NCBI RefSeq assembly: GCF_000412635.1
Contig: NZ_ASTG01000016.1
Location: 62,001-126,000 of the forward strand
From: Sphingobium bisphenolivorans
Lineage (GTDB): Bacteria > Pseudomonadota > Alphaproteobacteria > Sphingomonadales > Sphingomonadaceae
DNA: 64,000 nucleotides
Reading direction: 5' to 3'
Shown: piece after piece, positions 35,372 to 44,098 of the stretch
How positions within the stretch are numbered: position 1 is the stretch's first letter
Layout: each line of letters opens with the position of its first letter
Notes under the pieces: generated by a model
The model's database searches: none
What the model was told of the DNA's origin: nothing
Seen by the model: only the letters and a program-made list of their open reading frames with translations
Translations under genes and position numbers: made by a program

Positions 35372-36403
35372 ATGGGAGACATCGCGGAGGAGCGTGCACC
35401 CGGATATCGCTATTCGCGACGTGGTACGCTGGCGCTGGTCCGCGAACTTTCCGTTATCGACAATCGCCGTAACGCGCTGCTGCTCATCCTGCAGTGGGCC
35501 ATCATGATCGGCGCCGGCGCGCTCGCGATCCATGTCGATCGGGTGCCGGTATATCTGCTCGCCGGCCTTGTCATCGGATCGCGCATTCAGTGCCTGGCGG
35601 TGATGATGCACGACGCGTGTCATGGCATGCTGTTCAGCAATCGCCGCGTGAATGACTGGATGGGGGACCTGTTCGTAGCTTTTCCGCTCGGCTTCAGCAT
35701 CCATCTGTACCGCGCCAATCACATGGTTCACCACCGCCATACCAACACGCTGCGCGACCGCGACTATCGCGTTCAGCAGAGGGACCCCGACCAGCATTTT
35801 CCGAAAAGCCCGGCTGCCATGGCCTGGCTGCTGGTCCGCAGCGTGACCGGGCTCAATTTCTACCGCATGGCGCGGGACAGCCGCATCTGGGCACCCTTCG
35901 CCAATTTCCATAACCCCGGGCGCTTCGGCTTCGATTACCGCCTGGGGCTGCGCGTCCGATATGTGGTCTGGGCTCTGCTGTTCTACGGGCTGATCCTGGT
36001 GTCGCCCTGGCGCTGGCAGATATTGGGGCTTCTCCTGATCCCGCAATTCATCTGGGCCAATGTCTTCAATCGCATCCGCGCGATCGCCGAGCATAATGGC
36101 GTCGCGGACGAGCGGGAACTGAACGGCACACGCACCATCATCCCCACATTGCTGGACCGGTTCCTGATCGCGCCCTTCAATGTCAGCTATCATCTGGAAC
36201 ATCATCTGTTCCCCTCCGTGCCCTGGCAAAATCTGCGCCGGCTGCATGTGCATCTGATGACCACCGATCCGGCTTATGCAGCGGACGCGCATATCACGCG
36301 CGGCTATTGGGGCGTGATCCGGGAACTGATGCCAAGGGCAGCAGCGGGTGAAGAAGAAGCGCCGAAAAAAATGCCGCCCCATCACGCTGCCGAAGGGGCA
36401 TAG
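35372..36403 (+). CDS. Membrane fatty acid desaturase family protein
   Basis: A 343-residue di-iron membrane enzyme. The three histidine clusters are HDACH (80-84), HMVHH with a further His (117-122) and HLEHH (274-278). Hydrophobic pairs near residues 35-75 and 195-225 would carry it across the inner membrane. The family includes lipid desaturases, hydroxylases and ketolases. ATG 35372 follows GGAG at eleven bases; the ORF also opens at a TTG two codons earlier. It lies 130 bases after the receptor on the same strand. A role in modifying a lipid-like carbon skeleton after desulfation is speculative. Confidence 0.85.
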   Translation: MGDIAEERAPGYRYSRRGTLALVRELSVIDNRRNALLLILQWAIMIGAGALAIHVDRVPVYLLAGLVIGSRIQCLAVMMHDACHGMLFSNRRVNDWMGDLFVAFPLGFSIHLYRANHMVHHRHTNTLRDRDYRVQQRDPDQHFPKSPAAMAWLLVRSVTGLNFYRMARDSRIWAPFANFHNPGRFGFDYRLGLRVRYVVWALLFYGLILVSPWRWQILGLLLIPQFIWANVFNRIRAIAEHNGVADERELNGTRTIIPTLLDRFLIAPFNVSYHLEHHLFPSVPWQNLRRLHVHLMTTDPAYAADAHITRGYWGVIRELMPRAAAGEEEAPKKMPPHHAAEGA

Positions 36404-36471
36404 CGGCGCGATTGTGGGGCGGCAGTTCGCAGGCGGACCGCCGGTTCAGGGCCGTCCGGCAGGAAAGCTGC

Positions 36472-37815
36472 TCATTCAGCGGCGATGGCGGGAAGCTCGC
36501 GAGCGTAGCGGTTTTCGGGCACCGGCAGGCCGAGATGGCTACGCAGCGTCGTTCCTTCATAGTCAGTGCGGAACAGCCCCCGCTGCTGAAGGATCGGCAC
36601 GACCTTCTCCCGGAACAGGCGGAAGTCGGCCGGACGCGTGACGCGCAACAGGAAGCCGTCGGCGGCTCGCCCATCGAACCAGCGCTGGATTTCATTAGCG
36701 ATCGTTTCCGGCGATCCGACGAAATCCGAACGCCATTGGCCGAAGCGATAGGCGGCTTCGCGCAACGTCAGCCGGTCCTGCCTGGCGATACGAATGATCC
36801 GTTCGGCCTGGCCCTTGTAGCTGTTGAGCGTGACGCCTGACAGGTCGGGGAAGGGCGCATCCAGATCATATTGCGAAAAGTCGTGATAGTTGAACGCGCG
36901 ACCGATCTGGAGCAGCAGCTTTTTAATGTCCAGTGCGTCCTGTGCCGCCTCTGCGATGGCATGGGCTTCGTCGTCCGTCTCGGCGATGATGGGAACGAGG
37001 CCCGGCAGCACCTTGATCTGGTCCGGATTGCGGCCCAGCGCTGCCGCGCGCGCCTTCACATCGGCATAATAGGCGCGGCCGGTTTCGAAATCCTGAGCGC
37101 TGGCGAACGCGCCCTCCGCGATGGCAGCGCCCAGGTTGCGGCCTTCATTGCTGTCGCCAGCCTGGAAAATGACGGGCTGTCCCTGCGCTGAGCGGCTGAG
37201 TGCCAGCGGCCCCGCGACGGAGAAATGCTCCCCCTGATGGTCCAGCCGGTGCTGCTTGCTCTTGTCGAGGAATATGCCTGATTTCCGGTCACGCGGGAAA
37301 GCGTCATCCTCATAGCTGTCCCAGAGGCCCCGCACGACATCCACGAACTCGCGGGCGCGGCCGTAGCGCAGCTTATGGTCGAAATGCTCTTCCCGCCCAT
37401 AGTTGCGGGCGGCGCCTTCGAGGCCTGTGGTGACAACATTCCACCCGGCGCGGCCGCGGCTGATCTGGTCGAGCGACCCGAACTGCCGCGCAACATTATA
37501 GGGTTCCCAGTAGGAGGTGGTGAGCGTGCCGACCAACCCGATATGCGATGTGGTGGCTGCCACCGCCGAAAGCAGCGTCAGGGGTTCCAGCCGGTTCAGA
37601 AAATGCGGAGCGGTGTCGGACGTGATATAGGGTGAATCGACGAGGAAGACGAGGTCGAACTTGGCCGCTTCAGCGGCGCGGGCCTGCTCGATATACCAAC
37701 TGATGTCGATGCTGGCATCGCCCGGCAGATCGGGGTCCAGCCAAGTCTGATGATCGGCGCCGACCCCTTCGAGAATGGCGCCAAGATGCAGTTGTCGCTT
37801 TGCCGTCCCTGCCAT
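36472..37815 (-). CDS. FMN-dependent monooxygenase, LLM class, NtaA/SnaA/DszA family (second copy)
   Basis: A 447-residue paralogue of the enzyme at 20855-22189, with the same landmarks: LHLGAILEGVGADHQTW, AATTSHIGLVGTLTTSYWEPYNVAR, GSLDQISRGRAGWNVVTTG and PVIFQAGDS. The C-terminal RGLFRTDYEGTTLRSHLGLP matches the corresponding end of the first copy almost word for word. GAAAGGATCG precedes the ATG at 37815. Directly upstream is the RidA/receptor fusion scar, so this gene has probably lost its original operon head and may be transcribed from the old receptor promoter. The substrate is probably an organosulfur or amine compound (inference). Confidence 0.87.
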   Translation of the reverse strand: MAGTAKRQLHLGAILEGVGADHQTWLDPDLPGDASIDISWYIEQARAAEAAKFDLVFLVDSPYITSDTAPHFLNRLEPLTLLSAVAATTSHIGLVGTLTTSYWEPYNVARQFGSLDQISRGRAGWNVVTTGLEGAARNYGREEHFDHKLRYGRAREFVDVVRGLWDSYEDDAFPRDRKSGIFLDKSKQHRLDHQGEHFSVAGPLALSRSAQGQPVIFQAGDSNEGRNLGAAIAEGAFASAQDFETGRAYYADVKARAAALGRNPDQIKVLPGLVPIIAETDDEAHAIAEAAQDALDIKKLLLQIGRAFNYHDFSQYDLDAPFPDLSGVTLNSYKGQAERIIRIARQDRLTLREAAYRFGQWRSDFVGSPETIANEIQRWFDGRAADGFLLRVTRPADFRLFREKVVPILQQRGLFRTDYEGTTLRSHLGLPVPENRYARELPAIAAE

Positions 37816-37881
37816 TGTCCGATCCTTTCGATGATGGGTTGAACTTAGGCGAAGGGCCGGGCGGCGACCAACGAGGCCTTC

Positions 37882-38382
37882 TCATAGGCTGTTTGATACT
37901 GCTGAACGGTCAGGACCGGGGCGGCTCGCTCTCCGGACCTTCGCCGCCACCGCCTCGATCTCGACCAGGAAAGGCGGGAAGCCTGCACTATGGAGCGCGC
38001 GACCTTATTGGGCGGGGCATCTGTTCCGAAGAACTGGGCATAGACTTCCGAAAAGCCTTTGAAATCCTGCTTGCCGCCCAGCTTGGGGTCGCCGACGAGG
38101 AACACGGTCAGCTTGATGACGTCCTTGAGACTATAGCGCTGCGCTGCCAGAAAGGGTTCGATCATGCGGAAGATGCCGATGGTCTGAGTCCGGGTGTCGC
38201 CATAGGCCCCCGGACTCGCTGACCGTGCGGTCCGTCCGACGGGTTCCCGTCACGACGATGGGATCGCGCGCAGCTCCGATTGCGGCGTCATTCACGGGCA
38301 AGCCCTGCGCCTGCGAATGCTGGCCGAGCGCCATCGCCATCAGGGCCACACCGGCCCTGATCCCAATCGTAATCGACTGCAT
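37882..38382 (-). pseudogene. Deletion-fusion remnant: receptor N-terminus joined to RidA C-terminus
   Basis: Starting at ATG 38382 the minus strand encodes a signal peptide (MQSITIGIRAGVALMAMALG) and a receptor N-terminus with DPIVVTGTRRTDRTV. After about 38213 the frame changes and the sequence becomes the middle of a RidA protein: AYGDTRTQTIGIFRMIEPFL, then VFLVGDPKLGGKQDFKGF and FFGTDAPPNKVARSIVQA. Near 37983 a second shift is needed to reach FLVEIEAVAAKV and the stop at 37882. About 700 codons of receptor and the first half of RidA are missing. It is nonfunctional as a receptor and almost surely as RidA. Confidence 0.8.
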
Positions 38383-38618
38383 GTTTCCCCGCTGGCTTCT
38401 CCTATCTATAGAGATGCGACAATCCGGCGCATGCCGCGTTCCGGCTGTCATGAATATCTACTAATTATGAGGGCCATGCCGGCAATCGAGTATTTCTCAT
38501 ATCAGCAGCAGCCTCCGATCATATGGGGAAGAGAATGGACTCATCACCGGAAATTTCGGAGATGGAATTTATCTCTATGTCGTTGATGACAATTGGATAT
38601 GAGATCAAACAATATATC

Positions 38619-38631
38619 GACAATCATTGTC
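38619..38631. promoter_or_regulatory. Fur-like palindromic operator upstream of receptor
   Basis: GACAATCATTGTC is a perfect 6-1-6 palindrome ending 54 bases before the receptor start at 38686. It is the same core as at 9389-9401 apart from the central base. The 290-base region 38396-38685 is otherwise non-coding and AT-rich; it should also contain the receptor promoter and, on the other strand, the old promoter of the fused remnant. Confidence 0.5.
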
Positions 38632-38685
38632 ATTGTTCACGACATCATGATCTGAGCTAGTCAGACCTCCGAACAGGGGGACATC

Positions 38686-40986
38686 ATGATATCCACAGAC
38701 ACCGATCGCTCGACTGCCCGCCGCCCGTTGCTGAAAGGCGGGGTCGCACTCCTTGCCCTCTGCGCGACGATCCAGGCGGCACAGGCGAGTGACGCTGCCG
38801 CGGATGCATCCGCCGATACCACGGCCGAGATCTTCGTGACCGCGTCGCGGCGTGAGGAGAGCATTCAGAAAACGCCGATCGCCGTCACCGCGATCGGCGC
38901 GGACGGCATCCAGCAGCAGGGCATCTCGACCTTCCGCGATCTGTCGGGGCGCGTGCCCGGCCTGCTCGCGCCCAAGCGGTCGACCGCCTATACGACGCAA
39001 ACTTACTCGATCCGCGGCATTGGAGAGATCGATACCTATCCCGAACCATCGGTCGCGGTTTATGTCGATGACGTCTATCTGGCCCGCACCGTGGGCTCGC
39101 TCTACGACACGCCGGACCTTGAACGGGTGGAGGTGCTGCGCGGACCACAGGGTACGCTCTACGGCCGCAATTCCAGTGCCGGCGCGATCCGCTTCATCAC
39201 CAAAGACCCGACGGCCGAACATAATCTCTACGTCAGCGCCACTTATGGCAGCTTCGACAACCTTGACCTGAAGGCGCGGGTCACCGGCGCGATACTGCCC
39301 GACGACAAGCTGAACGCCGCCTTCTCCATCATCCGTCACACGCGCGACGGGTGGCAATATAGCGTGCCGCTCAACCGTGACGTCAACGACCTCGACCTCA
39401 CCATCCTGCGGGGTAAGCTGAAGTCGCAGCTGACCCATCGGCTGACGGTGACGCTGAGCGGCGACGCGATGTTCGACCGGTCGAGCCAGAGCTACTATAC
39501 GCCCGTCAACCAGCCGGACGGACAGACCGGCACCGGCCGCAAGACCGATCCCGACCTCACCTGGTCCGACACGCTGCCCTATAACGCCACGAACGCTTAT
39601 GGCGGCTCGCTGACGCTGCAATATGAGATCGACGATCACCTCGTCGCCAAGTCGATGACCGCCTATCGCGGGATCGATGGTCCGATCTATTATGACAATG
39701 ACGGTGTCACCGCCATCAAGAGCGATAGCCATGCGAGCTTTCGCCAGTGGCAGAAAACCCAGGAATTCAACCTTAACGGCGAGTTTGATCGCCTGAACTT
39801 CGTCCTTGGCCTCTATTATTTTCAGGAATGGTTCCACAATCACCGCCTCAGCCAGTCGGCCGGGGCCACGGTCGATAATATCGGGACGGTGACGCATACC
39901 AATAATTGGCTGCGCACCACCAGCTATTCCGCCTACGGTCAGCTCAACTACAAGGCGACGGACGCGCTGACGCTGACGATCGGCGGCCGCTGGACTACGG
40001 ACAGGCGCAAGTTCCGCAACATCGGTCAGCAGGGGACACGCTGGGGGCTGCATGATCCGCAGGAATGGGGATATGATCCCGATGCCTTCTTCCGCCTCTA
40101 TCCGACGGGCACATCGGCCAGCAGCAGCTTCACCAGCTTCGACGTGACTGCCAAACCCAAAAGCTTTTCCAGCTTCACGCCGAAATTTGGCCTGCAGGTG
40201 GAATGGTCGCCGCAGATCTTCCAATATCTCTCCTGGTCGCAAGGCTTCAAGTCGGGCGGCTACGACCTGCGCACTAACACGGTCGCGGGCAGCCAGACAC
40301 CCTACAAGCCGCAACTGCTCACCACATATGAGATCGGGCTGAAAACGCGCCTGTTCGGCGATCTGCTGACGGCGAACCTTGCGGTCTTCTACAATGACAT
40401 CAAGGATTTCCAGGTGCGCGCCACCAGCACGGCGGCGCAGGGTATCGTGACCAACCAGCTCATCAACGCGGGCAAGGCGGCGAGTTGGGGCGGGGAGCTG
40501 GAATTGGCGACATCGCCGGCGGAGGGGCTGAACCTCAGCAGCAGCATTTCCTATCTGAAGACCCGATATCGCACTTTCACCGCGACGCTGCCTCCCAATG
40601 TGGCCGGACGAACGACACTGGTCGGACTGGAATTCCCGCTGTCGCCCAAATGGCAAGTCGCCGGCTCCGCCAATTACCGCCTGCCGCTGGCAGCGGACGG
40701 CGCCTGGCGGATCGGCGTGGACGCGCAATATGAATCGCGGCGGTTCGTCGATCTCTACAATACGGCGCAGACTGCGGTGCCCGGTCAGACGTTCGTCAAT
40801 GGGACGATCAACTACACGACGCAGGATGAAAGCCTGACGACGGGCATAAAGGTCAGCAACATCTTCGACCTGCGGCGGGGGCAGGCGGGCGGCTATTCGC
40901 CGACCAATGCCGGCCTCTACCCGACCTACTATCGGGCTTATAACGAGCCGCGGATGATCAATGTGTTCATCAACAAGAATTTCTAG
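38686..40986 (+). CDS. TonB-dependent outer-membrane receptor
   Basis: A 766-residue receptor. The signal peptide is long with a twin-Arg-like start (STARRPLLKGGVALLALC) ending near AQAS; then come the TonB-box-like AEIFVTASRREES, plug RVEVLRGPQGTLYGRNSSAG, the barrel and terminal INKNF. AGGGGGACATC precedes ATG 38686. The Fur-like palindrome upstream predicts iron control. It lies alone, beside the remnant of a different receptor on the other strand. The ligand cannot be told from the sequence. Confidence 0.91.
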   Translation: MISTDTDRSTARRPLLKGGVALLALCATIQAAQASDAAADASADTTAEIFVTASRREESIQKTPIAVTAIGADGIQQQGISTFRDLSGRVPGLLAPKRSTAYTTQTYSIRGIGEIDTYPEPSVAVYVDDVYLARTVGSLYDTPDLERVEVLRGPQGTLYGRNSSAGAIRFITKDPTAEHNLYVSATYGSFDNLDLKARVTGAILPDDKLNAAFSIIRHTRDGWQYSVPLNRDVNDLDLTILRGKLKSQLTHRLTVTLSGDAMFDRSSQSYYTPVNQPDGQTGTGRKTDPDLTWSDTLPYNATNAYGGSLTLQYEIDDHLVAKSMTAYRGIDGPIYYDNDGVTAIKSDSHASFRQWQKTQEFNLNGEFDRLNFVLGLYYFQEWFHNHRLSQSAGATVDNIGTVTHTNNWLRTTSYSAYGQLNYKATDALTLTIGGRWTTDRRKFRNIGQQGTRWGLHDPQEWGYDPDAFFRLYPTGTSASSSFTSFDVTAKPKSFSSFTPKFGLQVEWSPQIFQYLSWSQGFKSGGYDLRTNTVAGSQTPYKPQLLTTYEIGLKTRLFGDLLTANLAVFYNDIKDFQVRATSTAAQGIVTNQLINAGKAASWGGELELATSPAEGLNLSSSISYLKTRYRTFTATLPPNVAGRTTLVGLEFPLSPKWQVAGSANYRLPLAADGAWRIGVDAQYESRRFVDLYNTAQTAVPGQTFVNGTINYTTQDESLTTGIKVSNIFDLRRGQAGGYSPTNAGLYPTYYRAYNEPRMINVFINKNF

Positions 40987-41152
40987 ATGATCGCCGCTCC
41001 CCTATCCCATTTCACCCGATAGCGCTGACCTGAAGCGAGCGGAGCGCGGCGGAATTGATCCGTTCGGCGACCGTGATCAGCCGCGTCGAGAGTCGAGCCG
41101 TGAAATTTTCTCGCTCCGCTGCGTTCCGGGATCGATCAGTAGCGGCGCCTGG

Positions 41153-42121
41153 CTAGAAGAGGATCACCGGTCGGCCCCGAACGCCGCCCGCCTCGAGCAG
41201 GCGCTGGGCATCGGCGACACGCTCGGCCGGAAACTCCGCGGCCACGAGCGGCGTGATGTGTCCCGCGGTCACAAGCGCCCGCAGTTCCTCCAGCCAGTCC
41301 GTCCGTTCGAGCACATCGGGCACCATCACCGGCTTGATGGCTATGCCGCGTTCCGCGTCGGGACCGTTCCAGCCCCTGACGGGAATGTAGATGCCACCGT
41401 CGCGGATCGCGGGGAAAGATGTTTCGGCCAGGAGCGCGGTGTCGAGCAGCATATCGACACCCTCGGGCACTGCTTGGCGAACGGACGCGGTGAAGCCCTG
41501 CCCGCGTTCCACCACCACATCCGCGCCATAGCCGCGAACAAGATCGAAGTCGGAGATCTTGGCATCGGCTACCACGCGCAGCCCGCGCAGCTTCGCGATG
41601 ACGATCGTGAGATAGGCGAGCCAGCCCGCACCGCCCGTCACGGCAAGCGTCTGTCCGGGAGAGCGCGCGGCGATTTCGAGTGCATAGAGGGCGGTCAGGC
41701 CGTTCATGGGAATGGTCGCGGCCTGGGCGAATGAGATGCCCGTCGGAGCGCGGACTGCAGAAGCGGCAGGAATGACGATGAAGCTAGCCTGCGCCCCACC
41801 TTCAGGGCGCATCGGCGAAACAGTGGCCATCACAGCGTCGCCAACTGCGAGATGATTGACGCCCGAGCCCACCGACTCGACTGTGCCAGCGGCGTCCATT
41901 CCCGGAGTGAGCGGCGGGGGCAAACGGCTGGCGCGGTTAGAACTGCGCAGCAATATGTCCGTCGGGCTCGACGCCGCAGCGGCGACCCTGATGCGGACCT
42001 CGCCCGGCTCAGGCGGCCGGACTGCCCGGTCGGCGAGGGAGACTACTTCATAGCCGCCGGGACCAGAATAGGTGACGGCCCGGGCGATGACGGTTCCGAT
42101 GGGATCAGGCTTTTGAGACAT
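41153..42121 (-). CDS. Quinone oxidoreductase-like protein (MDR family, no structural zinc)
   Basis: A 322-residue NADPH-binding medium-chain reductase. The GroES-like N-terminal domain shows VTYSGPGGYEVVSL and AGTVESVGSGV, and the Rossmann segment is LAVTGGAGWLAYLTIVIAK in place of the usual GAxGGVG. The cysteines that bind catalytic and structural zinc in alcohol dehydrogenases are absent, as in quinone or enone reductases. It is the last gene of a minus-strand run (MFS, hydrolase, cupin, ADH, SDR), 80 bases behind the SDR. It may reduce an enone or quinone intermediate. Confidence 0.84.
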   Translation of the reverse strand: MSQKPDPIGTVIARAVTYSGPGGYEVVSLADRAVRPPEPGEVRIRVAAAASSPTDILLRSSNRASRLPPPLTPGMDAAGTVESVGSGVNHLAVGDAVMATVSPMRPEGGAQASFIVIPAASAVRAPTGISFAQAATIPMNGLTALYALEIAARSPGQTLAVTGGAGWLAYLTIVIAKLRGLRVVADAKISDFDLVRGYGADVVVERGQGFTASVRQAVPEGVDMLLDTALLAETSFPAIRDGGIYIPVRGWNGPDAERGIAIKPVMVPDVLERTDWLEELRALVTAGHITPLVAAEFPAERVADAQRLLEAGGVRGRPVILF

Positions 42122-42201
42122 GGAGATCGGCTCCTCGAAAAATAATACATCGCCTCGTCGGGAGGGGACGCACGGCGTTCATGATATGCGACCGCTCGTC
42201 G

Positions 42202-42969
42202 TCAATTGGCGGTGAAGCCGCCGTCGACCGGCAGCGCTACGCCGTGGACGAAGCTGGCGCCGGAGCTGGAGAGCCACATCACAGCCGCCGCTACCTCTTC
42301 CGGTTCACCAAGGCGGCCGATGACCTGGAGACGCATGATGTCATCCATCGCTTCGGGTTGGGTTGCCAGCATGCTCGCGACCATGGGCGTGTTGATGGTC
42401 GAAGGGCAGACCGCATTTATCCGGATGCCCTGTTTCGCATAGCGCAGCGCGGCGCTTTTGGTCAGGCCCACGACGCCGTGCTTGGTGGCGTTATAGGCGG
42501 CGAGGTCAAGGTTCCCAACAAGGCCGCCTGCCGAGGCCATGTTGACGATCGTGCCGCTTTTCTGCGTGCGCATCTGCTTGAGCTCATGCTTCATGCAGGC
42601 CCAAAGGCCGCGCAGGTTGATCGCGGCGACGCGGTCGAAGTCGGCGGCATCCTGGTCCGCGAGGTCGACCGCCGGCGCCTGCACGCCGGCATTGTTGAAC
42701 GCCATGTCGAGCCTGCCGAATTCCGCCGCAGTCCGGCCGATCGCGTCAGCAACCTGGGTTTCATCGCTGACGTCGCAGGCGATACCGACCGCCTTGCCGC
42801 CATCGGCAACGATCCGATCGGCCTCGGCGGCGACCTTCGCTGCCTGCACGTCAGTCAACACCACGGCGGCACCCGCCCGGGCATAGGCTTGCGCGGCGGC
42901 AAGACCCATGCCCTGGCTGGCGCCCGTCACGAACGCGACCTTGCCCTTGAAATCATAGGTGGGGTTCAT
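42202..42969 (-). CDS. Classical short-chain dehydrogenase
   Basis: A 255-residue SDR: TGASQGMG (15-22), NNAG (92-95), Ser146 (NMASAGG), Tyr159 and Lys163 (YNATK), and a C-terminal GVALPVDGGFTAN. The charged residue after strand 2 (LTDVQ) is Asp, which favours NAD over NADP. AGGAG at eight bases decides ATG 42969 over the frame from 43005. It lies between the Zn-alcohol dehydrogenase (91 bases upstream) and the quinone-reductase-like gene, probably in one transcript. Confidence 0.88.
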   Translation of the reverse strand: MNPTYDFKGKVAFVTGASQGMGLAAAQAYARAGAAVVLTDVQAAKVAAEADRIVADGGKAVGIACDVSDETQVADAIGRTAAEFGRLDMAFNNAGVQAPAVDLADQDAADFDRVAAINLRGLWACMKHELKQMRTQKSGTIVNMASAGGLVGNLDLAAYNATKHGVVGLTKSAALRYAKQGIRINAVCPSTINTPMVASMLATQPEAMDDIMRLQVIGRLGEPEEVAAAVMWLSSSGASFVHGVALPVDGGFTAN

Positions 42970-43060
42970 CGCATTTACTCCTGATCGTCGGACGGGCGCC
43001 GGCATCTCGGCCCTATCGACTGGATGTGAGGAGCGGCTTTATTGGCTGCCCTCGGCTGGG

Positions 43061-44095
43061 TCAGGGACGGATCAGTACCTTGAGTGCCTCACGCTCATTC
43101 ATCGCGCGATAGCCATCCGGCACGCCGTCGAGGTCGACCGTACGGTCGAACACAAGGCCGGGCTCTATGCGGCCGTCCAGGATGTCGGGCAGCAGTTCGT
43201 CGATATATGCTCGTACGGGCGCGGGCCCACCAGCGACGATCACATTCTGGTAGAAGGCGGGGCGGGTGTTGGGTACCGCGTCATAATGCGGAAGTCCGAC
43301 GCGTCCAATGGCGCCACCTGCCCGCACGATGCCGAGCGAAGTCACAATCGCAGGCTCCGATCCGACGCATTCCAGCACGGACTGGACGCCATAGCCGCCG
43401 GTCAGTTCGCGAACCCGCGCGATCGCTTCGTCGCCGCGTTCGCTCACCACATCGGTCGCGCCGAAGCGCCGCGCAAGGTCGATCCTGTCCTGATGCCGGC
43501 CCATGATGATGATCTGTTCGGCCCCTATCCGCTTGGCCGCAATCACGCCGCACAGGCCCACCGCGCCATCACCCACGATCGCGACGCTGCCGCCGCGACG
43601 GACGCGGGCGGTCACTGCCGCATGGTGTCCGGTGCCCATCACATCGGAAAGGGTTAGGAGCGACGGCATGAGCGCGTCGTCCTCGCCGATGTCGAGGGGG
43701 TAAAGCGTGCCGTCGGCGTTGGGAATGCGCAGCGCCTCGGCCTGGGCTCCGCCAAGCCCGGTGCCGCTGCCGAAGAAGTTCACCTGGACACAGGCGGTCT
43801 GAAGACCCTCTTCGCAAAACAGGCAGGTGCCGTCGGAATCCGCGAAGGGCATGATAACGACTTGCCCAGGTTTGATCCGCTGGACGTCGCTGCCGACGTC
43901 AAGGACGACGCCGACCGCTTCATGGCCCATGCACTGATGAGCCACGTTCGGACCGTCATTATAGGGCCACAGGTCGCTGCCGCAGATACAGGCGCGCGTG
44001 ATCCGGATGACGGCATCGGTGGGCTGTTCGATCGTGGCGTCCGGGACATTCTCGATCCGAACGTCCCGTGCGCCGGGCATGGTGGTCGCGCGCAT
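43061..44095 (-). CDS. Zinc-dependent alcohol dehydrogenase (MDR family)
   Basis: A 344-residue oxidoreductase. Catalytic zinc ligands are Cys38 (CICGSD), His58 and Glu59 (MGHEAVG). The structural-zinc loop is SDGTCLFCEEGLQTAC with Cys91, Cys94 and Cys102; the first Cys of the usual four is replaced, as in the SDGTC subgroup. The Rossmann motif is IVGDGAVGLCGV. The subgroup includes formaldehyde/threonine-type and glutathione-independent dehydrogenases. Its ATG lies three bases after the cupin stop, so the two are tightly linked. The substrate is likely a secondary or short-chain alcohol or aldehyde. Confidence 0.87.
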   Translation of the reverse strand: MRATTMPGARDVRIENVPDATIEQPTDAVIRITRACICGSDLWPYNDGPNVAHQCMGHEAVGVVLDVGSDVQRIKPGQVVIMPFADSDGTCLFCEEGLQTACVQVNFFGSGTGLGGAQAEALRIPNADGTLYPLDIGEDDALMPSLLTLSDVMGTGHHAAVTARVRRGGSVAIVGDGAVGLCGVIAAKRIGAEQIIIMGRHQDRIDLARRFGATDVVSERGDEAIARVRELTGGYGVQSVLECVGSEPAIVTSLGIVRAGGAIGRVGLPHYDAVPNTRPAFYQNVIVAGGPAPVRAYIDELLPDILDGRIEPGLVFDRTVDLDGVPDGYRAMNEREALKVLIRP

Positions 44096-44098
44096 GCT

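Noticed and set aside
37845-38165. An intact 106-residue RidA-like gene
   Set aside because: It starts inside the RidA domain and its last 50 residues are out of frame relative to the RidA end, so it is a fragment of a pseudogene.
38605-40728. A 707-residue minus-strand open frame opposite the receptor at 38686
   Set aside because: Antisense shadow without family motifs; the plus frame has a complete plug and barrel and a good ribosome site.
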